Source: Halobacterium zhouii (GTDB taxonomy: Archaea > Halobacteriota > Halobacteria > Halobacteriales > Halobacteriaceae). From it: DNA of 64,000 nucleotides. Below the pieces are notes generated by a model. It was not told the DNA's origin. It searched no databases and was given only the letters and a program-made list of their open reading frames with translations. The position numbers and the translations under genes were made by a program. The stretch covers positions 372,001 to 436,000 of the forward strand of contig NZ_CP089593.1 in NCBI RefSeq assembly GCF_021249405.1. The letters run 5' to 3'. This document shows, piece after piece, positions 59,662 to 64,000 of the stretch; the stretch's first letter is position 1; each line of letters opens with the position of its first letter.

Positions 59662-61731
59662 ATGAAATTGCGAACCACACTCATGGTAACCGTACTCCTG
59701 GTGGCCAGTATCGCCGCCGGGGTCGGCAGCGCCGTGGCGGCGCCGGGAACAGCAACGACAGCACCGAGCGACCAGGCACTCGCGCCCGAACCGGACACCG
59801 CGAACAACTCGACGACGGAGTACCGGGGAATCGAACCATCACAGAACTGGACGGACAAGCCGGTCCTGGAGACCGACGTCTCCGGTGACGGCGCGTCCAC
59901 GAGCGACTCGGGGTCGTCCTCCGGGTCGGCGACCGACGCCCAGATGACCCGGCAGTTCCTCACCTCGGGCCCGCAGGGGTACACGCTGCGGACGTTCGAA
60001 CTCCGGGAGGTCGGGGAGAACGTCGAGGTGTGGGTGGCCGCGAACCTCTCGTGGGGCGTCGCGGGCGACCGGCCGACGCCGTCGATCAGCGACGAACAGG
60101 CCGAACATCTCGCCGACGAGTTCGACGAGAACATCTACCCGAAGGAGTCGGAGGTGTTCGGCACGCCCAACCCGCGGGACGGGAGTAACGCGCTCCTCGG
60201 CCCCGAGGGCTACTACAACACCACGCGGAACGCCGGCAACAAGACGGTGTTGCTGATCCAGAACATCCGCGACAAGAACTTCTACAACCCGGACTACCCG
60301 CTGTACATCGCGGGCTACTACTCGCCGACGGTCCAGCAGTACTCCGACCGGAACGTCATCAACATCGACGCCTACGGCTGGTCGAACGTCACCGAGGAGG
60401 ACCCGATGGTCGGCTACGAGGGGACGCTCGCCCACGAGTACCAGCACCTCATCCACGCCGACCTCGACAGCGACGAGACGTCCTGGGTGAACGAGGGGAT
60501 GTCCGACTACGCCGAAGTGGTCACGGGCTACGGCACCCCCCAGGGCCACTTGAACGCGTACGAGCAGATGCCGTCGAACTCCCTGACGAACTGGGAGGAC
60601 CAGGGCGCCATCAACGTGCTTGCTGACTACGGCGTCGCGTTCACGTGGACGACGTACCTCGAGGACCGGTACGGACAGGACTTCATCAGCAACCTCGCAG
60701 AGGAGGACGGAAACGGTATCGCGGGCGTGGAGACCACTCTCGACGAGGTCGGCGCGAAGACCGACTTCTACGGCCTCTACCAGGACTTCTCCACGGCCGT
60801 GGTGACCGACAAGTACGGCACCCCGCCGAAGGACAAGTACACGTTCGAGAGCCTCGACCTGAACGTGAACACGTCCAACGGCGTGCAGACCGCGGGCGTG
60901 TGGGGGACGGACTACCGCACCATCGACACGTCCGAGAAGGCCCCGATTACGGACGTCACTGTCTCGGGCACCGACTTCACGGACACCGAGTGGTCGACCG
61001 CGACCGACCCGGTGACCGGTGAGGGCGAGGTGCTGTACAGCGGGTCGGGCAACCTCCTGAACCGCCACGCAATCACTCGAGTGAACCTCTCGGGCACCGA
61101 GAACCCGACGCTGTCCTTCGACTCCTTCCAACGCATCGAGTCGAACTGGGACTACGGCTTCGTGCAGGTGTCCACGGATGGCGGCGAGACGTGGCAGAGC
61201 CTCGGGAACGCGAACACGGACGACTCGCCGGCCGCCGGCGCGCATCCGCGCGTGAAGGCGAACCTGCCCGGGTTCACCGGGAGCACCGACGGCTGGGAGC
61301 ACCAGACGCTCGACCTCTCGGCCTACGAGGGCAACGAGAGCGTGCTCGTGTCCTTCCACTACGTCACCGACTGGGCGGTCGTCTCGCCCGGCTGGTGGGT
61401 GAAGAACGTCTCCGTCGCGGGCGAGTCCGTCGAGACGGACTCCATCGAGTCCTACCAGAGTCTCCGCCAGGCGACCAACAACCACGTCGAGTACCAGTTC
61501 ACGTTCATCGGCGTGAAGCACAACGGCAACTACCAGATCAAGCAACTGGACATGCGGACGTTCGACGGCGACGGCGAGCGCGAACTCGAGCAGTTCCTCC
61601 ACAACGGGAACTTCGAGAAGGTCATCGTCGGCAGCACGTGGGCCGCCGGGTCCGGTGAGAGCGGCCGCGTGCCGGTTGGCGTCGAGTTCACGTTCGCGAA
61701 CGAGAAGCGCGGTAACGGAAACGATAACTGA
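59662..61731 (+). CDS. Secreted immune inhibitor A-like metallopeptidase
   Basis: This 689-residue protein has a signal peptide (MKLRTTLMVTVLLVASIAAGVGSAVA) and a Thr/Asn-rich pro region. A zinc peptidase domain follows with LAHEYQHLIHADLDSDETSWVNEGMSDYAEVV (HExxH plus a downstream Glu), as in M6 immune inhibitor A enzymes. Residues about 445-610 form a beta-sandwich like the accessory domains of that family (LSFDSFQRIESNWDYGFVQVSTDGGETWQ, LVSFHYVTDWAVVSPGWWVKNVSV). It probably degrades proteins outside the cell in high salt. A TATA-like TAATACTAA (59624-59632) is about 33 bp upstream. Confidence 0.85.
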   Translation: MKLRTTLMVTVLLVASIAAGVGSAVAAPGTATTAPSDQALAPEPDTANNSTTEYRGIEPSQNWTDKPVLETDVSGDGASTSDSGSSSGSATDAQMTRQFLTSGPQGYTLRTFELREVGENVEVWVAANLSWGVAGDRPTPSISDEQAEHLADEFDENIYPKESEVFGTPNPRDGSNALLGPEGYYNTTRNAGNKTVLLIQNIRDKNFYNPDYPLYIAGYYSPTVQQYSDRNVINIDAYGWSNVTEEDPMVGYEGTLAHEYQHLIHADLDSDETSWVNEGMSDYAEVVTGYGTPQGHLNAYEQMPSNSLTNWEDQGAINVLADYGVAFTWTTYLEDRYGQDFISNLAEEDGNGIAGVETTLDEVGAKTDFYGLYQDFSTAVVTDKYGTPPKDKYTFESLDLNVNTSNGVQTAGVWGTDYRTIDTSEKAPITDVTVSGTDFTDTEWSTATDPVTGEGEVLYSGSGNLLNRHAITRVNLSGTENPTLSFDSFQRIESNWDYGFVQVSTDGGETWQSLGNANTDDSPAAGAHPRVKANLPGFTGSTDGWEHQTLDLSAYEGNESVLVSFHYVTDWAVVSPGWWVKNVSVAGESVETDSIESYQSLRQATNNHVEYQFTFIGVKHNGNYQIKQLDMRTFDGDGERELEQFLHNGNFEKVIVGSTWAAGSGESGRVPVGVEFTFANEKRGNGNDN

Positions 61732-61839
61732 CGCCCGCGTACTCGATACCTCGTTTTTCTTTTCCGCGCCTGGTCGACTGCTCGAACAGTTCGTCGCCAA
61801 CGGTAACGTTCAACGGCGAGCAGCCACTACGACGGGCCG

Positions 61840-62355
61840 ATGAAGAAGACGCCGACCGGGACGACCGTGGGGGTCGACGACCCGTACGAGCACGCCGGCG
61901 TCTGCGACCACGTCACGGACGACGGGAACTGCCGGTACGCCTTCGAGCACGCCGAACACGACCCGGAGTTCGCGGAAGCGCGCCGCGCCGACGACTTCGC
62001 GTGCCCTGTCGCCGAGGGCGACTGGGAGTGGGCGGACTGTCCACACTACCGGTGCCGGCAGCGCGACCGCGAGTGCGTGCGTTGCGGTCTCGAGGAGCGC
62101 CGCGACGCCCACAGCGACGACCGCCCGCTCCTGGAGGAACACCACCTCGCGTACGCCGACGAGGCGGACGTCGGCCACGAGATAACCGTCTACCTCTGCC
62201 GGTGGTGTCACGCCAAGGTCCACGGGTCGTGGGGGCGCATCGACGACGACGTCGGCCCGGACGCGGAGGCCATCGCGGCGGCGGAAGCCCGCCGGAGCGA
62301 CGAGCGGGCGGAGTTGGGGTTCGAGACGGCAGCAGAGCGACGGGAGGAGGAGTGA
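61840..62355 (+). CDS. HNH-like zinc protein (DUF7097-type)
   Basis: This 171-residue protein has many Cys and His residues: a first cluster (GVCDHVTDDGNCRYAFEH, FACPVAEGDWEWADCPHYRC) and a second with RECVRCGLEERRDAH, LLEEHHLAYADEADVGHEITVYLCRWCHAKVHGSWGRI. The second region matches an HNH-nuclease-like zinc fold (CxxC, LEEHH, CxxCH..VH). Whether it cuts DNA is unknown. It is a soluble protein with an acidic C-terminal helix. The VOC gene follows 58 bp later on the same strand. Confidence 0.8.
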   Translation: MKKTPTGTTVGVDDPYEHAGVCDHVTDDGNCRYAFEHAEHDPEFAEARRADDFACPVAEGDWEWADCPHYRCRQRDRECVRCGLEERRDAHSDDRPLLEEHHLAYADEADVGHEITVYLCRWCHAKVHGSWGRIDDDVGPDAEAIAAAEARRSDERAELGFETAAERREEE

Positions 62356-62413
62356 ACTCGGAGACGGTCGGCGCGACCCCGGGAGTAACTTCGGTACCAC
62401 GCGTAGGCGGTGT

Positions 62414-62851
62414 ATGGCCACAGACTCGTCCGTCCACCTCGGGCACGTTCACCTGAAGGTACGCGACGTGGAGCGCGCACTCGACTTCTATCAGGGCGTA
62501 CTCGACCTCGAGGTCTCCGAGCGCCCGGGGAACTATGCGTTCCTGACGTTCGGCGAGCACCACCACGACGTCGCGTTGCAGGGCGTCGGCGATAACGCGC
62601 CCGGGCCGGGTCGGGGCGTCGGCCTCTACCACGCCGCTTTCGAAGTCGACACGCCCGCGCGCCTGCGGGAGGTGTACCAGCGCCTCCGGGAGCGCGGCGT
62701 CGGCGTCTCACCGGTCGACCACGGCATCAGCAAGGCGCTGTACTTCGACGACCCGGCCGGGAACGGTCTGGAGGTGTACGTCGACACGCGCGACGAACAC
62801 GGTCCGGAGTGGGAAGGGACGAACCGGCGTTTCGACCCGGAAGCGCTCTGA
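62414..62851 (+). CDS. VOC family (glyoxalase-like) protein
   Basis: This 145-residue protein is a single vicinal-oxygen-chelate domain: HLGHVHLKVRDVERALDFYQGVLDLEVSERPGNYAFLTFGEHHHDVALQG, GLYHAAFEVDTPARLREVYQRLRERGV and SKALYFDDPAGNGLEVYVDT. Metal-ligand candidates are His in the first strand, His in YHAAFEV and Glu in GLEVYVD. It may act as a dioxygenase or glyoxalase/epoxide-type enzyme; the substrate is unknown. It stands alone before guaAA. Confidence 0.9.
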   Translation: MATDSSVHLGHVHLKVRDVERALDFYQGVLDLEVSERPGNYAFLTFGEHHHDVALQGVGDNAPGPGRGVGLYHAAFEVDTPARLREVYQRLRERGVGVSPVDHGISKALYFDDPAGNGLEVYVDTRDEHGPEWEGTNRRFDPEAL

Positions 62852-62946
62852 CGGTGTCGCCCAACGCGCTCCGCCGCGAATCGCGTCGTTCCGTCCGCAG
62901 GACCGAACGGTTGGGTTTTTAGTCGTCAGTCGTCTACCACCTCGCA

Positions 62947-63498
62947 ATGACTCGCATCCTCGTCGTCGACAACCACGGGCAGTTCACCCACCTGGAGCAC
63001 CGCCTGCTCCGGGACCTCGACGGGGTGGAGACCGACCTCGTGGACAACACGACGCCCCCCGAGGACCTCGACGCGGACGGTCTCGTACTCTCCGGCGGCC
63101 CCGACATCGACGACGTCGGGCGCTGTGCGGAGTACCTCGAACTCGACGTGCCCGTGCTCGGCATCTGTCTCGGCATGCAGTTCATGGCCGTGGAACTCGG
63201 CGGGCGCGTCGAGTCCGGCGAGTACGGCGGCTACGCGGACGTCGACGTCGAGATTCTGGACGACGAAGACCCGCTCCTCGGGTCGCTCGCGCCCGGCATG
63301 CGCGTGTGGGCGAGCCACGCGGACGAGGTGGTGGCTCTGCCCGAGGGGTTCGAGCGGACCGCCGAGAGCGACATCTGTGCGGTGGAGGCGATGTCGAACA
63401 CGGACCGAGACCTCTACGGCGTACAGTTCCACCCCGAGGTGGCACACACGGAGCGCGGCGAGGAACTGTTCGAGAACTTCGCGCGGGTCTGCGAGTAG
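62947..63498 (+). CDS. guaAA: GMP synthase subunit A (glutaminase)
   Basis: This 183-residue class I glutamine amidotransferase supplies ammonia to GMP synthase, in archaea made as two separate subunits. The catalytic Cys is in VPVLGICLGMQFMAVELGG, and the His-Glu pair is in YGVQFHPEVAHTERGE. The start LVVDNHGQFTHLEHRLLRDL and SGGPDIDDVG are typical. The ATP-pyrophosphatase partner (GuaAB) is not in this window. It is followed 4 bp later by the DUF2070 gene. Confidence 0.94.
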   Translation: MTRILVVDNHGQFTHLEHRLLRDLDGVETDLVDNTTPPEDLDADGLVLSGGPDIDDVGRCAEYLELDVPVLGICLGMQFMAVELGGRVESGEYGGYADVDVEILDDEDPLLGSLAPGMRVWASHADEVVALPEGFERTAESDICAVEAMSNTDRDLYGVQFHPEVAHTERGEELFENFARVCE

Positions 63499-63502
63499 GC
63501 CC

Positions 63503-64000
63503 ATGACGGAGACCCAGGGTGAACTCGCCAGCCTCTCGAAGTACATCTTCCGCGCGCCGCGGTGGTACACGAGCGTCGCGCTCTCGCTCGTCGTCGCCGC
63601 GCTCGCGGGCGTCGCCGCGTTCAACAGCGTCTACGTCCTCGAGGACGCCTGGCAGGGCGTCTTCTTCATCGGCGTGCCGACGGTGGTGGCGAGCCTCGTC
63701 ACCACCCCGATCGACCGACGGCTCGACGGCCAACTCACGTACAATCGGTCGTCGCTGCTCGCGGTCGCCTGCGAGGTGATCGTGGTGACAGTGCTCGTGC
63801 TCGCGGGCATCGTCGCAACGCTGTCGGCCCAGTTCGGACAGAACTTCGTGTTCGACGCGCTCATCGCAGCGCTCGCGCTCGTGTTCGCCATCCGCCTGCT
63901 GGTCGTCCTTGCGGTGTCCCGGAACTCGCTGTGGCTCGCCGCGATTCCGGCGAGCGTGCAGACCGCGACCGCCGGCCTCCTCCTGTTCGTCTACTCGGGA
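63503..64000 (+). CDS. DUF2070 family membrane protein, cut by window end
   Basis: The visible part is 166 residues and open at the window edge. It has MTETQGELASLSKYIFRAPRWYTSVALSLVVAALAG, then several hydrophobic segments (GVFFIGVPTVVASLVTTPIDRRLDG, EVIVVTVLVLAGIVATLSAQFG, FDALIAALALVFAIRLLVVLAVSRNS). This start matches archaeal DUF2070 proteins, which are multi-pass membrane proteins with a large soluble tail and no known function. The ATG at 63503 is 4 bp after guaAA, so the pair is probably co-transcribed. Confidence 0.82.
   Translation, partial: MTETQGELASLSKYIFRAPRWYTSVALSLVVAALAGVAAFNSVYVLEDAWQGVFFIGVPTVVASLVTTPIDRRLDGQLTYNRSSLLAVACEVIVVTVLVLAGIVATLSAQFGQNFVFDALIAALALVFAIRLLVVLAVSRNSLWLAAIPASVQTATAGLLLFVYSG

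Overview
The window is chromosomal DNA from an extremely halophilic archaeon (class Halobacteria). It is GC-rich, its proteins are strongly acidic (D/E-rich), and it carries haloarchaeal marker genes: the cdrL-cdrS-ftsZ2 division locus, archaemetzincin, Thi4/ThiDN thiamine genes, L15e, RLI/ABCE1, Rio2, NcsA and a type IV pilus-like PilB/PilC locus. Many genes have a TATA-like box about 26-30 bp before the start codon and no Shine-Dalgarno sequence, which is typical of leaderless haloarchaeal transcripts. That spacing was used to choose many starts. I cannot fix the genus from this sequence.

Layout. 0-5 kb: a PIN-ATPase-KH protein, a winged-helix regulator, an EMC6-like membrane protein and the ribosome-recycling ATPase RLI. 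5-11 kb: a secreted repeat protein, HflX, a divergent archaemetzincin/UPF0146 pair, a HAD phosphatase and F420:NADP reductase. 11-15 kb: a tightly overlapping thiamine operon (thi4, Na+-symporter, a 36-residue membrane micro-protein, thiDN). 15-18 kb: a MutS-like ATPase and a DUF21-only membrane protein. 18-24 kb: a small zinc protein, an HTH-GNAT fusion and an electron-transfer-flavoprotein operon (ferredoxin, fixA, fixB, fixC-X). 24-36 kb: L15e, surface proteins, Rio2, a lipoate ligase-like protein, peroxiredoxin, endonuclease IV, a methyltransferase, an M29 aminopeptidase. 36-41 kb: DUF7095-type protein, MFS transporter, HD hydrolase, and a short AT-rich patch with two poorly conserved genes. 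41-47 kb: ncsA, ftsZ2-cdrS-cdrL, tRNA-Tyr, a MinD-like operon. 47-54 kb: a seven-gene pilus-like operon. 54-59 kb: a MoxR/DUF58/DUF4129 cluster and tRNA-Ser. 59-64 kb: DUF192 protein, a large secreted metallopeptidase, an HNH-like zinc protein, a VOC protein, GMP synthase glutaminase and a truncated DUF2070 gene.

The most unusual material is non-coding. A family of palindrome-rich intergenic elements occurs three times (about 2.4-2.8, 17.7-18.1 and 58.9-59.1 kb). The first copy has 27-bp perfect terminal inverted repeats and nested internal inverted repeats but no protein gene. A separate 55-bp-period array at 31.95-32.11 kb alternates conserved linkers with hairpins whose stems differ in sequence but stay paired. 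The tRNA-Ser 3' end is duplicated 148 bp downstream. The thiamine operon micro-gene and a set of repeated half-sites in front of cdrS-ftsZ2 are the best coding-linked and regulatory candidates for new biology.
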